Assembly: GCA_003075315.1 (NCBI GenBank)
Contig: QDFQ01000003.1
Span: forward strand, 248,001-312,000
Direction of reading: 5' to 3'
DNA from: Arthrobacter sp. TPD3018
Lineage (GTDB): Bacteria; Pseudomonadota; Alphaproteobacteria; Sphingomonadales; Sphingomonadaceae
Length of the DNA stretch: 64,000 nucleotides
Below, piece after piece: positions 46,359 through 57,705 of this stretch. Both the position numbers and the translations under genes were made by a program. Under the pieces are notes generated by a model. The model ran no database searches and was not told the DNA's origin. It was given only the letters and a program-made list of their open reading frames with translations. Within the stretch, counting starts at the first letter, position 1. Each line of letters begins with the position of its first letter.

Positions 46359-47309
46359 TTACGCGCCCGCGTCGGTGAGCCGTTCCAGCTGGTCCTTGCT
46401 CAGGTCCAGCTCCATCGCCGGCAGCAGGTCCTCGAGCTGCTTGACGCTGGTCGCGCTGGCGATGGGGGCCGTCACGCCTTCCTGTGCGATCAGCCACGCT
46501 AGGGCGATCTGGGCGAGGGTTGCGCCGGTTTCTTCGGCCACCTGATCCATTGCGGCGAGGACGGCAGCGCCTTTGCCGTCGAGCAATTCGCCCATGCGGC
46601 CGCCGCGGACGCTTTGGGTGAGGTCGTCCTTGGTGCGGTACTTGCCGGTGAGGAAGCCGGAGGCGAGGCCGTAATAGGGGAGGACGCCGATGTTCTCGGT
46701 GACGCAATAATCCTGCAATTCGCCTTCGAACTTGTGGCGGCTGACGAGATTATATTCGGGCTGGAGCACGTGGTAGCGGGGGAGGTCGCTCGCCTTGGCG
46801 AGGTCGACCGCGGATTTCAGGCGCGCGGCGTGGAAGTTCGAGGCGCCGAGGACGCGGACCTTGCCGGCGTCGATGAGCCTGCCGAAGGCTTCGAGCACGG
46901 CCTCCTGCGGCACGCTGTCGTCGTCCTGGTGCGCGTAATAGAGGTCGATGCGATCGGTGCCGAGGCGCTTGAGCGAGGCTTCGGCGGCGGCGACGATGCG
47001 GGCGGGGGCGAGCTTTTCGCCGCCTTCTCCCGGGAGCATGCCGACCTTGGTCGCGATCAGCACGTCGTCGCGCTTGCCGCTGTGGCGGAGCCACTCACCG
47101 ATCATGCTTTCCGATTCGCCGCCCTTGTGGCCGTCGACCCAGGCCGAATAGACGTCGGCGGTGTCGATCATCGTGCCGCCGCCCGCGACGAAGGCGTCGA
47201 GGACGGCGAAGCTGGCGTCGCGGTCGGCGGTCCAGCCGAAGACGTTGCCGCCGAGCACCAGCGGCGCGATGCGGAGGTCGGTGGAGCCGAGGCGGCGCAG
47301 CTGGGTCAT
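46359..47309 (-). CDS. Aldo/keto reductase
   Basis: The 316-residue protein has the AKR catalytic tetrad: Asp and Tyr in DTADVYSAW, Lys in VLIATKVG, His in YYAHQDDDS. The TIM-barrel C-terminal NADPH site (AYN-like: EYNLVSRHKFEG, YYGLASGFLTGKY; then ASATSVKQLEDLLPAM) follows. It is closest to the YajO/YghZ-like AKR group. It reduces carbonyls with NADPH; the substrate is unknown. Its start overlaps the stop of the small lipoprotein gene upstream by four bases. Confidence 0.92.
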   Translation of the reverse strand: MTQLRRLGSTDLRIAPLVLGGNVFGWTADRDASFAVLDAFVAGGGTMIDTADVYSAWVDGHKGGESESMIGEWLRHSGKRDDVLIATKVGMLPGEGGEKLAPARIVAAAEASLKRLGTDRIDLYYAHQDDDSVPQEAVLEAFGRLIDAGKVRVLGASNFHAARLKSAVDLAKASDLPRYHVLQPEYNLVSRHKFEGELQDYCVTENIGVLPYYGLASGFLTGKYRTKDDLTQSVRGGRMGELLDGKGAAVLAAMDQVAEETGATLAQIALAWLIAQEGVTAPIASATSVKQLEDLLPAMELDLSKDQLERLTDAGA

Positions 47310-47545
47310 GAGGCGTCCATTTGGTTGGCGGCGGGCGGGGTGGCGGCGGGCTGGGTGTCGTTCGCGGCGTCGTCGCTGACCGCGTCGAGATCGATGCTGT
47401 TGGCGTCGAGCATCGCGGCGGCGTCGTTCAATTGCGCGGCTTCGTCGGGCGTCACCGCGCGGGGATCGTCGCTGCCGCCCGAACAGGCGGCGAGCGATGC
47501 GGAGACCAGCAGGGGGATGAGCGCCGTGGCGATCCGGTTCGACAT
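47306..47545 (-). CDS. Small lipoprotein, unknown
   Basis: The 79-residue product starts at ATG 47545. Its signal ends in lipobox LAAC (Cys near 19). The mature part is Asp/Ala/Pro-rich (DDPRAVTPDEAAQLNDAAAMLDANSIDLDAVSDDAANDTQP) and short. It is coupled to the aldo/keto reductase (ATGA). No family is recognised. Confidence 0.7.
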   Translation of the reverse strand: MSNRIATALIPLLVSASLAACSGGSDDPRAVTPDEAAQLNDAAAMLDANSIDLDAVSDDAANDTQPAATPPAANQMDAS

Positions 47546-47611
47546 GTGGCGCTCAATTCCCCCGGTGTGTTTTTTACGTGATCGACATGGGATGCACGAT
47601 CGTGAGCCAGT

Positions 47612-47706
47612 ATTGGAGGGGGAGGTAGGCGACATATCGGTCGATGCTTCCTCCCCCTCCGTCATGCCTTTGGCATGCCACCTCCCCCCTGGCGGGGGAG
47701 GAATTG
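47612..47706. repeat. Family R4-like element, copy c
   Basis: TTGGAGGGGGAGG at the left, CCTCCCCCTCC and GGCATGCC in the middle, and GGCGGGGGAGGAATTGG at the right. Related to the two elements in the methionine operon. Confidence 0.7.
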
Positions 47707-47732
47707 GCTGCACGGCCGACTGGCGGCTCGTC

Positions 47733-48104
47733 TTAGTCCTTCAACGAGCGGCCGGCGCGTTCCAGCGTGTTGCCGGTGGCGTCGGCGGCGCGATCGGCGG
47801 CGTTGCTGATCGACCGGCCTGCGCGGTCGAGCCCGCGATCGATGTCTTCGCCGGCGCGATCGGCGCGGGCGTCGGCACGATCGGCGGCGCGATCGATGGC
47901 GTTGCCGGCATTGTCGAGGTGGCGTTCGGCCGAGCCGAAGGCTTCGTCGGTGGCGGCGTCGACATCGCTGACCGCGTTGCGCGTGGTCGCCGCGGCATCG
48001 GCGGCGATCGCATTGCCGGCTTCGGCGGTCTGGTCCTGCGCATTCTGGCTGCAGGCGGCGACGCCAAGGGCGAGCGGGGCGGCGAGGATCAGCAGGCGCT
48101 TCAT
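47733..48104 (-). CDS. Lipoprotein with apolipoprotein-like helical repeats
   Basis: The 123-residue product has a signal with lipobox VAAC (Cys near 18). The mature part is built of 11-residue-like repeats (NAIDRAADRADARADRAGEDIDRGLDRAGRSISNAADRAADA) that form a long amphipathic helix, as in apolipoprotein or LEA-type proteins. It probably lines a membrane surface. A weak EcfG-like sequence precedes it. Confidence 0.75.
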   Translation of the reverse strand: MKRLLILAAPLALGVAACSQNAQDQTAEAGNAIAADAAATTRNAVSDVDAATDEAFGSAERHLDNAGNAIDRAADRADARADRAGEDIDRGLDRAGRSISNAADRAADATGNTLERAGRSLKD

Positions 48105-48142
48105 GAATCAGGTCTCCCAGGAAAAACGTCTAACCCGCCGCA

Positions 48143-48167
48143 AACGCCTTTGCGACCGTTTCGGTCC
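48143..48167 (-). promoter_or_regulatory. Weak EcfG-like promoter
   Basis: On the reverse strand: GGACC, 16 bases, CGTT. One mismatch in the -35 part; about 40 bp before the start at 48104. Confidence 0.3.
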
Positions 48168-48177
48168 GCGTTGACCG

Positions 48178-48199
48178 CATATAAAGATATCTTTATATG
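48178..48199. promoter_or_regulatory. 22-bp perfect palindrome, operator of the methionine operon
   Basis: Half-sites ATATAAAGAT and ATCTTTATAT, extended by C/G, form a perfect dyad. It ends 11 bp before the first gene's ATG and overlaps the likely -10 (TTTATAT). ArsR proteins bind such sites, so autoregulation by the next gene is likely. Confidence 0.8.
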
Positions 48200-48210
48200 T
48201 TGATGCGATC

Positions 48211-49164
48211 ATGGCCCATGCACTCGACATCTTTCGTGCCCTTGCCGACGCGACGCGGCTGCGCATCTTCTCGCTGTTGCGCACGATGGAGCTGTCGGTG
48301 GGCGAGCTGGCGCAGGTGCTGGGGCAGAGCCAGCCGCGGGTCAGCCGGCACGTGAAGATCCTGTGCGATGCGGGCCTTGCCGAACGGCGCAAGGAGGGCA
48401 GCTGGGTGTTCGTCGCGCTGGGCGAAGCGGCGGCGACGCAGCCGGTCGCGGGCGCGATCGACGCGTGGACGCAGTACGAGCCCGATCATTGGGCGGTGGC
48501 GGATGCCGCACGCCTGGCCGCGGTGCGCGCCGATCGCGCGTCGAGCGCGGCGGCGTGGTTCGAGGGGCATGCGGGCGAATGGGACGCGATCCGATCGCTC
48601 CACGTCGCCGAGAGCGAGGTCGAGGCGGCGATGGCGGCGGTGCTGGGCACCGGGCCGCTCGGCAGCCTGATCGATATCGGCACGGGCACGGGCCGCATGC
48701 TGGAGCTGTTCGGCGATCAGGCGGACAGCGCGCTGGGCATCGATCGCTCGTCGGAGATGCTGCGGCTGGCGCGTGCGAAGCTGCACGACCGGCCCAACAC
48801 CGAATTGCGCCAGGCCGACCTGTATGCGCTTCCGATGGCGGATGGCGCGGCGGACGTCGCGATCCTGCACCACGTGCTCCACTTCGCGCAGCAGCCCGGC
48901 GCGGCGATCGCCGAGGCGGCGCGCGTGCTGGGGCCGGGCGGGCGGCTGCTGATCGTCGATTTCGCGCCGCACGACCGCGAGGAACTGCGTACGCGCAACG
49001 CGCACACGCGGCTGGGTTTTGCGGACGATCAGATCGCGGGCTGGTTCGGCAATGCGGGGCTCGCCCTCGCCCGGACGGAGACGCTGGGCGGCGGCGAATT
49101 GACGGTGACTTTATGGCTGGGGCGCAAGTCCGGCGCCAGCCTGCGCGAGGTAAGAGCGGCATGA
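48211..49164 (+). CDS. ArsR-type regulator fused to SAM-dependent methyltransferase
   Basis: The 317-residue protein has an ArsR winged helix (1 to about 75: LADATRLRIFSLLRTMELSVGELAQVLGQSQPRVSRHVKILCDAGLAERRKEGSWVFVAL). A class I methyltransferase domain follows (about 110 to 300), with LIDIGTGTGRMLELFG as the SAM loop and PMADGAADVAILHHVLHFAQQP as post-I/II motifs. It stands at the head of metF-metH. SahR-type ArsR regulators control the methionine cycle and sense S-adenosyl compounds; the methyltransferase domain here may be the sensor. The start has no visible ribosome site, so the mRNA may be leaderless. Confidence 0.9.
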   Translation: MAHALDIFRALADATRLRIFSLLRTMELSVGELAQVLGQSQPRVSRHVKILCDAGLAERRKEGSWVFVALGEAAATQPVAGAIDAWTQYEPDHWAVADAARLAAVRADRASSAAAWFEGHAGEWDAIRSLHVAESEVEAAMAAVLGTGPLGSLIDIGTGTGRMLELFGDQADSALGIDRSSEMLRLARAKLHDRPNTELRQADLYALPMADGAADVAILHHVLHFAQQPGAAIAEAARVLGPGGRLLIVDFAPHDREELRTRNAHTRLGFADDQIAGWFGNAGLALARTETLGGGELTVTLWLGRKSGASLREVRAA

Positions 49165-50102
49165 CGATTTCGGTAAACCAGCTGGAAGAGGCGCAGGTCG
49201 CGCTGGGGGCGCCGCTGTACGCGGACGTGGGCGGCGATCTGGATGTGTCGTTCGAATTCTTCCCGCCCAAGACGGAGAAGATGGACGAGCAATTGTGGGA
49301 AGCGGTGCGGACGCTGGAGCCGCTGGGCCCCAGCTTCGTGTCCGTCACCTATGGCGCGGGCGGGTCGACGCGGGAGCGCACGCACGCCACCGTCGCGCGC
49401 ATCCAGCGCGAGACGAGCCTGGCGGCGGCGGCGCACCTGACCTGCGTCGAGGCGACCAAGGCGGAGATCGACCAGGTCGCCGAGGAATATTGGGCGGCGG
49501 GCGTACGCCACATCGTCGCGCTGCGTGGCGATCCGCCCGCGGCGGGCGCGAAGTTCGAAAGCCATCCCGGCGGGTATGAGAATGCCGCCGCGCTGGTTGC
49601 GGGACTGAAGCGCCTGCACCCGTTCGAGATTTCGGTCGCGGCCTATCCCGAATGCCATCCGGATTCGGTGAGCGTCGCGGCGGATATCGACAATCTGAAG
49701 GCGAAGCTGGACGCGGGGGCGACGCGCGCAATCACGCAATTCTTCCACGAGCCCGAAACCTTCTTCCGCTATCGCGACAAGGTGGCGGCGGCGGGGATCA
49801 CCGCGGAGATCGTGCCGGGGATCATGCCGGTCACCAACTTCGCCAGCGTCGTCCGGATGAGCAAGATGTGCGGCACCGAGGTGCCGGCGTGGCTGGCGCG
49901 GCTGTTCGACGGGCTGGAGGATCATCCCGCCGCGCGGCAGCTGGTGGCGGCGACGCTGGCGGCGGAGCTGAGCCGCAAATTATATGCGGGGGGGGTGAAG
50001 TCGCTGCACTTCTACACGCTCAACAAGGCGGAGCTGTCGTTCGCGATCTGTCACCTGCTGGGCGTGCGCGCGAAGCCGGTGCAGGACGCGGCGGCGGCGT
50101 GA
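49161..50102 (+). CDS. metF: 5,10-methylenetetrahydrofolate reductase
   Basis: The 313-residue flavoprotein starts at ATG 49161, overlapping the regulator stop. VSFEFFPPKTEKMDEQLWEAV holds the catalytic Glu; SVTYGAGGSTRERTHATV, HLTCVEATK, RHIVALRGDPP, and the C-terminal KSLHFYTLNKAELSF are intact. It makes 5-methyl-THF, the methyl donor for the following metH genes. Length is normal. Confidence 0.96.
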   Translation: MTISVNQLEEAQVALGAPLYADVGGDLDVSFEFFPPKTEKMDEQLWEAVRTLEPLGPSFVSVTYGAGGSTRERTHATVARIQRETSLAAAAHLTCVEATKAEIDQVAEEYWAAGVRHIVALRGDPPAAGAKFESHPGGYENAAALVAGLKRLHPFEISVAAYPECHPDSVSVAADIDNLKAKLDAGATRAITQFFHEPETFFRYRDKVAAAGITAEIVPGIMPVTNFASVVRMSKMCGTEVPAWLARLFDGLEDHPAARQLVAATLAAELSRKLYAGGVKSLHFYTLNKAELSFAICHLLGVRAKPVQDAAAA

Positions 50103-50110
50103 TGATCACG

Positions 50111-50245
50111 ATCCTCCCCGCTCGCGGGGAGGGGGACCGGCCGAAGGCTGGTGGAGGGGGCTCTCCACCCGCGATACCGTTTGCGGAGAGCCCCCTCCAC
50201 CCCTCGGCTTCGCCGAGCGGTCCCCCTCCCCGTTCCGGGGAGGAT
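50111..50245. repeat. Family R4 element, copy a, between metF and metH
   Basis: Outer arms ATCCTCCCCG...CGGGGAGGAT, inner GGGGGACC/GGTCCCCC and GGAGAGCCCCCTCCACC halves. 135 bp, inside the operon. Confidence 0.9.
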
Positions 50246-50256
50246 TTGGAAGTATC

Positions 50257-51303
50257 ATGACCATACGCGACACCTTCCTGGGCGAAGCCGCCAAGCGCAT
50301 CCTGATCACCGACGGGGCGTTCGGCACCGAAATCCAGAACTGGAAGCTTTCGGAAGCCGATTATGCCGGCACGCTGGGCCTGTCCCACGACCAGAAGGGC
50401 AACAACGACATCCTGGCGCTGACCAAGCCCGAGGTGCCGGAGGCGATCCACCGCGCCTATTTCGAGGCGGGGGCGGATATCGCGGAGACCAACACCTTTT
50501 CGGCGAACCGGATCAGCCAGGCGGATTACGGCGCCGAGCATCTGGTGCGCGAGATCAACGTCGAGAGCGCGAAGCTCGCCCGGCGGATCGCGGACGAATT
50601 CCAGGCGAAGGACGGCCGCCCGCGCTTCGTCGCCGGGGCGATCGGGCCGACCAACAAGACGCTGTCGCTGAGCCCGGACGTCAACGATCCCGGCTATCGC
50701 GAGATCGACTTCGATTATCTGAAGGACGTGTACCGCGAGCAGATCGATGCGCTGGTCGAGGGCGGCGCGGACTTCATCCTGATCGAGACGGTGTTCGATA
50801 CGTTGAACGCCAAGGCGGGGATCATGGCGACGCTGGACGCCGCCGAGGCGCTGGGCCGCGACTTGCCGCTGATGCTGTCGATGACGCTGACCGACCTTTC
50901 CGGGCGCAACCTGTCGGGCCATACGGTCGAGGCGTTCTGGCATGCGGTGCGGCATGCTAAGCCGGTGACGATCGGGTTGAATTGCTCGTTCGGGGCGGAG
51001 CAGCTGCGCCCGCACGTCAAGACGCTGAGCGAGACCTGCGACACGCTGATCATGGTCTATCCCAATGCCGGCCTGCCCAACGAACTGGGCGCCTATGACG
51101 AGGCGCCGTCGACGACCGCGGGGCTGGTCGGCGAATGGGCGAGCGCGGGGCAGGTCAATGTGCTGGGCGGCTGCTGCGGATCGACGCCGGCGCATATCAA
51201 GGCGATCGCGGAGATGGCGCGCGGAGTGACACCGCGGACGATCCCGACGCCGCCGGTGCGGACCCGGCTGGCGGGCCTGGAGCCGTTTACGATGGCGGCG
51301 TGA
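50257..51303 (+). CDS. metH: Methionine synthase, homocysteine-binding half
   Basis: The 348-residue protein is the separate first domain of cobalamin-dependent methionine synthase. [17 protein letters not shown] starts the barrel; zinc ligands are GLNCSFG and GGCCGSTP (Cys pair). It binds homocysteine and transfers the methyl group with the second protein. Length corresponds to residues 1 to about 350 of a full-length MetH. A two-gene MetH is typical of sphingomonads. It is separated from the second half by an R4 element. Confidence 0.95.
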   Translation: MTIRDTFLGEAAKRILITDGAFGTEIQNWKLSEADYAGTLGLSHDQKGNNDILALTKPEVPEAIHRAYFEAGADIAETNTFSANRISQADYGAEHLVREINVESAKLARRIADEFQAKDGRPRFVAGAIGPTNKTLSLSPDVNDPGYREIDFDYLKDVYREQIDALVEGGADFILIETVFDTLNAKAGIMATLDAAEALGRDLPLMLSMTLTDLSGRNLSGHTVEAFWHAVRHAKPVTIGLNCSFGAEQLRPHVKTLSETCDTLIMVYPNAGLPNELGAYDEAPSTTAGLVGEWASAGQVNVLGGCCGSTPAHIKAIAEMARGVTPRTIPTPPVRTRLAGLEPFTMAA

Positions 51304-51308
51304 TCCCA

Positions 51309-51444
51309 ATCCTCCCCGCCAGCGGGGAGGGGGACCATGCGCAGCATGGTGGAGGGGGTTCTCCACACACGATATCGCTGGTGGAGAGCCCCCTCCACCC
51401 CTCGGCTTCGCCGAGCGGTCCCCCTCCCCGTGAGCGGGGAGGAT
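51309..51444. repeat. Family R4 element, copy b, between the metH halves
   Basis: Nearly the same sequence as copy a in the right half (GGAGAGCCCCC..., CTCGGCTTCGCCGAGCGG), diverged in the centre. It ends 14 bp before the next start; GGAGGATTGGAAG serves as the ribosome-binding region. Confidence 0.9.
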
Positions 51445-51458
51445 TGGAAGAAAAGACG

Positions 51459-54131
<2,673 letters not shown>

Positions 54132-54144
54132 GGCATTCTCTTGG

Positions 54145-54169
54145 CTCCCCTCCCTTCCAGGGAGGGGAG
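54145..54169 (+). terminator. Terminator hairpin after metH
   Basis: CTCCCCTCCC and GGGAGGGGAG, 10-bp perfect stem, five-base loop; no clear T-run. Confidence 0.6.
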
Positions 54170-54263
54170 AGGGATGGCTACCGGATTGTTAACCACTTCC
54201 CGATAGGCAGCGGCGAGGAAGGGTGCGCAGGGCGTGCCCGTTTACGCCAAGGGACGTTGCCAT

Positions 54264-55139
54264 ATGTGCCTCCAGCTTCCACCCGTGCCGGGCAGTGTCG
54301 CGCTGCCGGGCTTCGCGCCGGTCGCCGCGGAGCGCGATGCGTGGCGGGTGCGGACGCGCCGGCGTCAGCAGGCGCTGAGCCCGGTGCTGACCGCGGTGCC
54401 GCGCATCCGCGGGCCGGTGTCGGCGGAGACGTTCCTCGACCTGTTCTATGCGCCGGGCATTCCGGTGGTGATCGAAGGGCTGGCGGCGAAATGGCCGGCG
54501 GTCCGCCAGTGGACGACCAAGAAACTCGCCCGCAAGGTGGGGTCGGCGGAGATCACCTATCAGGGCGGCCGCAACAGCGCGCCCGATTTCGAAATCGCCA
54601 AGACGCGCCACACGCGGACCATGCCGTTCGATGCCTATATCGAGATGGTGACGAGCGCGGATACCGGCAACGACGCCTATATCACCGCCTATAACAACGT
54701 CGCCAATACGGTGGCGCTGCAGCCGCTGATGGGCGATTTCGGGCCGGTGCCGTTCTTGGACGAGCGGATCGGCAGCATCTGGATCGGGCCGAAGGGCACG
54801 TTCACGCCGCTCCATCACGATCTCAACAACAATCTGCTGGTGCAGCTGATGGGCACCAAGCGCCTGTTCCTGCTGCCGCCCGAAGAGACGTCGAAGCTCG
54901 CCAATACCGACTTCGTGTTCAGCGACGTCCACGACATCATGAGCGACGAGAAGGTGGCGCAATATCCCGAGGTGCTCTCGGCGCGCTGCTATCACGTTGA
55001 TATCCACCCCGGCGATGCGCTGTTCATGCCGGTGGGCTGGTGGCACCAGGTGGAGGCGCTGTCGTTCAGCGCCATGCTGACCTACCACAATTTCATCTGG
55101 CCCAACGACGCGTTCCGGGATTTTCCGCCGAACCGGTGA
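54264..55139 (+). CDS. Cupin/JmjC-fold (cupin_8) protein
   Basis: The 291-residue product starts at ATG 54264 (AAGGGA nine bases upstream); GTG 54234 in frame is an alternative. The JmjC-like Fe site is visible as TPLHHDLNNNLLVQLMGTKRLFLLPP (HxD) and GDALFMPVGWWHQVEAL (second His). GIPVVIEGLAAKWPAVRQWT is the cupin_8 N-terminal landmark. It is probably a 2-oxoglutarate/Fe(II) hydroxylase of a protein or small molecule. Relatives include FIH-like and tRNA-modifying (TYW5-like) enzymes. The target is unknown and the gene stands alone. Confidence 0.88.
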   Translation: MCLQLPPVPGSVALPGFAPVAAERDAWRVRTRRRQQALSPVLTAVPRIRGPVSAETFLDLFYAPGIPVVIEGLAAKWPAVRQWTTKKLARKVGSAEITYQGGRNSAPDFEIAKTRHTRTMPFDAYIEMVTSADTGNDAYITAYNNVANTVALQPLMGDFGPVPFLDERIGSIWIGPKGTFTPLHHDLNNNLLVQLMGTKRLFLLPPEETSKLANTDFVFSDVHDIMSDEKVAQYPEVLSARCYHVDIHPGDALFMPVGWWHQVEALSFSAMLTYHNFIWPNDAFRDFPPNR

Positions 55140-55158
55140 GGGACACAAACGGTATTCC

Positions 55159-55237
55159 GTCACCCCGGACGTGATCCGGGGGCTCGCTAGGGGCGGACGT
55201 CGAAGAAGCGGGATTCCGGCTCAAGGCCGGTATGACG
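55159..55237. repeat. R1-related element, partial (copy d)
   Basis: Left arm GTCACCCCGGACGTGATCCG and a decayed right arm GGCCGGTATGAC; the centre is different. Confidence 0.6.
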
Positions 55238-55243
55238 GGGGCG

Positions 55244-56452
55244 CTAAAACCCCCGTTTGGCGAGGCCTGGGTTGCGGCGGAGCAGCGGGGCGACCATCGG
55301 GATGGTCAGCATCGTGCTGGCGACCGCCATCAGCAGCAGCGCGGTGAAGGTTTCGCTGGTGATGATCTTCTTGTCCAACAGGATGTTGACGAAGATGATC
55401 ATGATCAGCGCCTTGGTCTGGAGCAGCCAGCCAATCGCGCTCGCATCGCCCTTGGGCCATTTGAGGATGCGGCCCGCCAGGTGAATGCCGGCGAGCTTGC
55501 CGCCGACCGACGCGGCGAGCAGCAGCGCGGCGACCGCGAACACCGATGCGCCGCCCATGCCCCATTGCGTCTTGAGGCCGGTCGACAGGAAATAGACGGG
55601 CATCACTGCGAGCAGGATCGTGCCGCGGAACCGGTCCATGCGCGCCTCGCCGAACCAATGCGCGTCGAGCACCGCCCCCGCCAGAAACGCGCCGACCATG
55701 AAGTGCAGGCCGGCCCAGTCGGCGGCGAAGGCGCAGAGCGCGAGCCAGATCAGGCCGACGTACCAGCGGTCGTTTTCCGGCAGCGCGCGCAACAGCTTGC
55801 GGATCGCCCAGGTGGCGACGGCGAAGCCGACGAGGAAGCCCGCCTGCCGGCCGACGCGTTCCCAGTCGAGCAGGATCAGCGCGAGCACGCCCCAGATCGC
55901 GATATCGTCGAGGCTGGCGTAGCGCAGCACGCGCTGGCCCAGCGGCGCGCGCAGAATGGCGAGCTTTTCCATCAGCAGCACGAGGATGGGGAGCGCGGTG
56001 ACGGCGCAGGCCATGCCGATGCCGAGCACCACCTGCCAGTTCGCGCCGCTCGGCCCGCGCCAGCCGGGGTAGCGCAGGATGACGAGCGCGGCGAGGCTGC
56101 CCGCGATCAGCGGCACACCCAAGGCGAGGCCGGCGGTGACGCCTGTCTCGCGCCGCCGCTTCCATGCTTCGCCGACGTCGAGCTCCAGGCCGGCGACCCA
56201 GACGAACAGCATCACCGACCACCAGGCGATGCCGTTCAGCGCCCCCATCGTCGCGGGCGCGAAGACGAAGGCGTAATAATCGGGGAAGATCGCGCCGAGG
56301 ATGCCCGGCCCCAGCAGGATGCCGCCGATGATCTGCACGACGACCAGCGGCGCCCAATAATCGGTCCGCCCCAGGCGCCACACCGCATAGGGCAAGGTGA
56401 AGATGATCAGGATGGCGAGGAGGAACACCTCGGTCGCCGACATTGCGTGCAT
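55244..56452 (-). CDS. Cation/proton antiporter (CPA2 family)
   Basis: The 402-residue protein has about 12 hydrophobic helices and lacks a large C-terminal domain. IIGGILLGPGILGAI at TM1/2 and LFVWVAGLELDVGEAWKRR in the next helices are CPA2 signatures, with YASLDDIAIWGVLALIL (the ion-binding Asp pair) and MVGAFLAGAVLDAHWF. It exchanges Na+ or K+ for protons. An internal ATG (MSATEV, three residues on) is another possible start. It is divergent from the beta-helix gene. Confidence 0.92.
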   Translation of the reverse strand: MHAMSATEVFLLAILIIFTLPYAVWRLGRTDYWAPLVVVQIIGGILLGPGILGAIFPDYYAFVFAPATMGALNGIAWWSVMLFVWVAGLELDVGEAWKRRRETGVTAGLALGVPLIAGSLAALVILRYPGWRGPSGANWQVVLGIGMACAVTALPILVLLMEKLAILRAPLGQRVLRYASLDDIAIWGVLALILLDWERVGRQAGFLVGFAVATWAIRKLLRALPENDRWYVGLIWLALCAFAADWAGLHFMVGAFLAGAVLDAHWFGEARMDRFRGTILLAVMPVYFLSTGLKTQWGMGGASVFAVAALLLAASVGGKLAGIHLAGRILKWPKGDASAIGWLLQTKALIMIIFVNILLDKKIITSETFTALLLMAVASTMLTIPMVAPLLRRNPGLAKRGF

Positions 56453-56652
56453 GATCTGACAATACCCCCGGTGCGGCGTGTCCCCCGACGCGCTGCGGTA
56501 TGGGTGTTGCCCACTCCCATCCGCGTCCGCAATGCTTTTCTGGCCCGCGGTGGGACAGGTCTTCCGTTCGCTAACTCCATGAAAGAGCGGGGCGATCCGT
56601 TAACCGCGATTGGCGCTGGCGTGGCGCGCGGGCGGGCGGCAGGATTGCGGCC

Positions 56653-57579
56653 ATGACCCGTGCCCTGATCGCGCTCGCCCTTGTCGCCAGCCCCGCCTTT
56701 GCCCAGCAGCAGGCGCCGTTCACCGTCGTCGAGACGGGGCAGGGCTTCACCGATCTGCAGGAGGCGGTGTCGTCGATCCGCATGGGGACGGGGACGATCC
56801 GCATCGCGCCGGGCGTCTATCGGCAATGCGCGGTGCAGCAAGGCGGGCGCATCACCTTCCGCGCCGCGCAGCCGGGCACCGCGATTTTCGAAAAGACCGC
56901 GTGCGAGGACAAGGCCGGGTTGGTGCTGCGCGGGCAGGGATCGACGGTCGATGGCCTCGTGTTCCGCGGTTATCGCGTGCCGGACGGCAATGGCGCGGGC
57001 ATCCGTACCGAAATGGGCGACCTGACCGTTACCAACTCCATGTTCCTCGACAGTCAGGAAGGCATCCTGGGCGGCGAGCCGACAGGTCAGCGCATCCGGA
57101 TCGACCATGCGACCTTTTCGGGGCTGGGCCAGTGCGACGAAACGCCCGATTGCGCGCACAGCATCTACCTGGCGAATCGCGGGCAGGTGACGATCACCAA
57201 TTCGCGCTTCGAACGCGGTCGCGGGGGCCATTACGTCAAGCTGCGGGTGCCGAATGTGACGATCAGCGACAACAGCTTCGACGATACGGCGGGGCAGAAG
57301 ACCAATTACATGATCGATTTGCCGGAGGGCGCGCGGGGGCTGATCACGCGCAATACCTTCGTGCAGGGCAAGGCCAAGGAGAACCACAGCGGCCTGATCG
57401 TCGTCGCGGCGGAGGCGAAGACCTATCCGTCCGCGGGGCTGCGTATCGAGGGCAATGACGCGCGGCTGGCGCCGGGGGCGCCGACCAACCCGGCGTTCGT
57501 CGCGGACCTGAGCCACGAGCGGCTGGCGGTGGGCGCGAACCGGCTGGGGCCGGGGATCCGGATGTTCGAGACGCGGTGA
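56653..57579 (+). CDS. Secreted right-handed beta-helix protein
   Basis: The 308-residue product has a signal peptide (1 to about 18, ending AFAQ). The mature part repeats short beta segments with N/T/S turns: GIRTEMGDLTVTNSMFLDSQEGILGG, RIRIDHATFSGLG, RGQVTITNSRFERGRGG, NVTISDNSFDDTAG, GLITRNTFVQGKAKENH. This is the parallel beta-helix pattern of pectin lyase-like and NosD-like proteins. No lyase residues are assignable. It could bind or cleave a polysaccharide. Its neighbours are a sialidase-like protein and a phosphatase, both secreted. Confidence 0.8.
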   Translation: MTRALIALALVASPAFAQQQAPFTVVETGQGFTDLQEAVSSIRMGTGTIRIAPGVYRQCAVQQGGRITFRAAQPGTAIFEKTACEDKAGLVLRGQGSTVDGLVFRGYRVPDGNGAGIRTEMGDLTVTNSMFLDSQEGILGGEPTGQRIRIDHATFSGLGQCDETPDCAHSIYLANRGQVTITNSRFERGRGGHYVKLRVPNVTISDNSFDDTAGQKTNYMIDLPEGARGLITRNTFVQGKAKENHSGLIVVAAEAKTYPSAGLRIEGNDARLAPGAPTNPAFVADLSHERLAVGANRLGPGIRMFETR

Positions 57580-57591
57580 GGGACCCCGAGC

Positions 57592-57672
57592 GTCATCCCA
57601 GCGCAGGCTGGGATCTCGTGATTGTCTGGCGGTGCAGGAGTCGCGGGAGATCCCAGCCTTCGCTGGGATGAC
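57592..57672. repeat. Family R2 copy g
   Basis: GTCATCCCAGCGCAGGCTGG to GATCCCAGCC...GGGATGAC. Confidence 0.85.
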
Positions 57673-57705
57673 GATGAGGCGGGGTTGGTTGGGGGCGGAG
57701 AGCCG

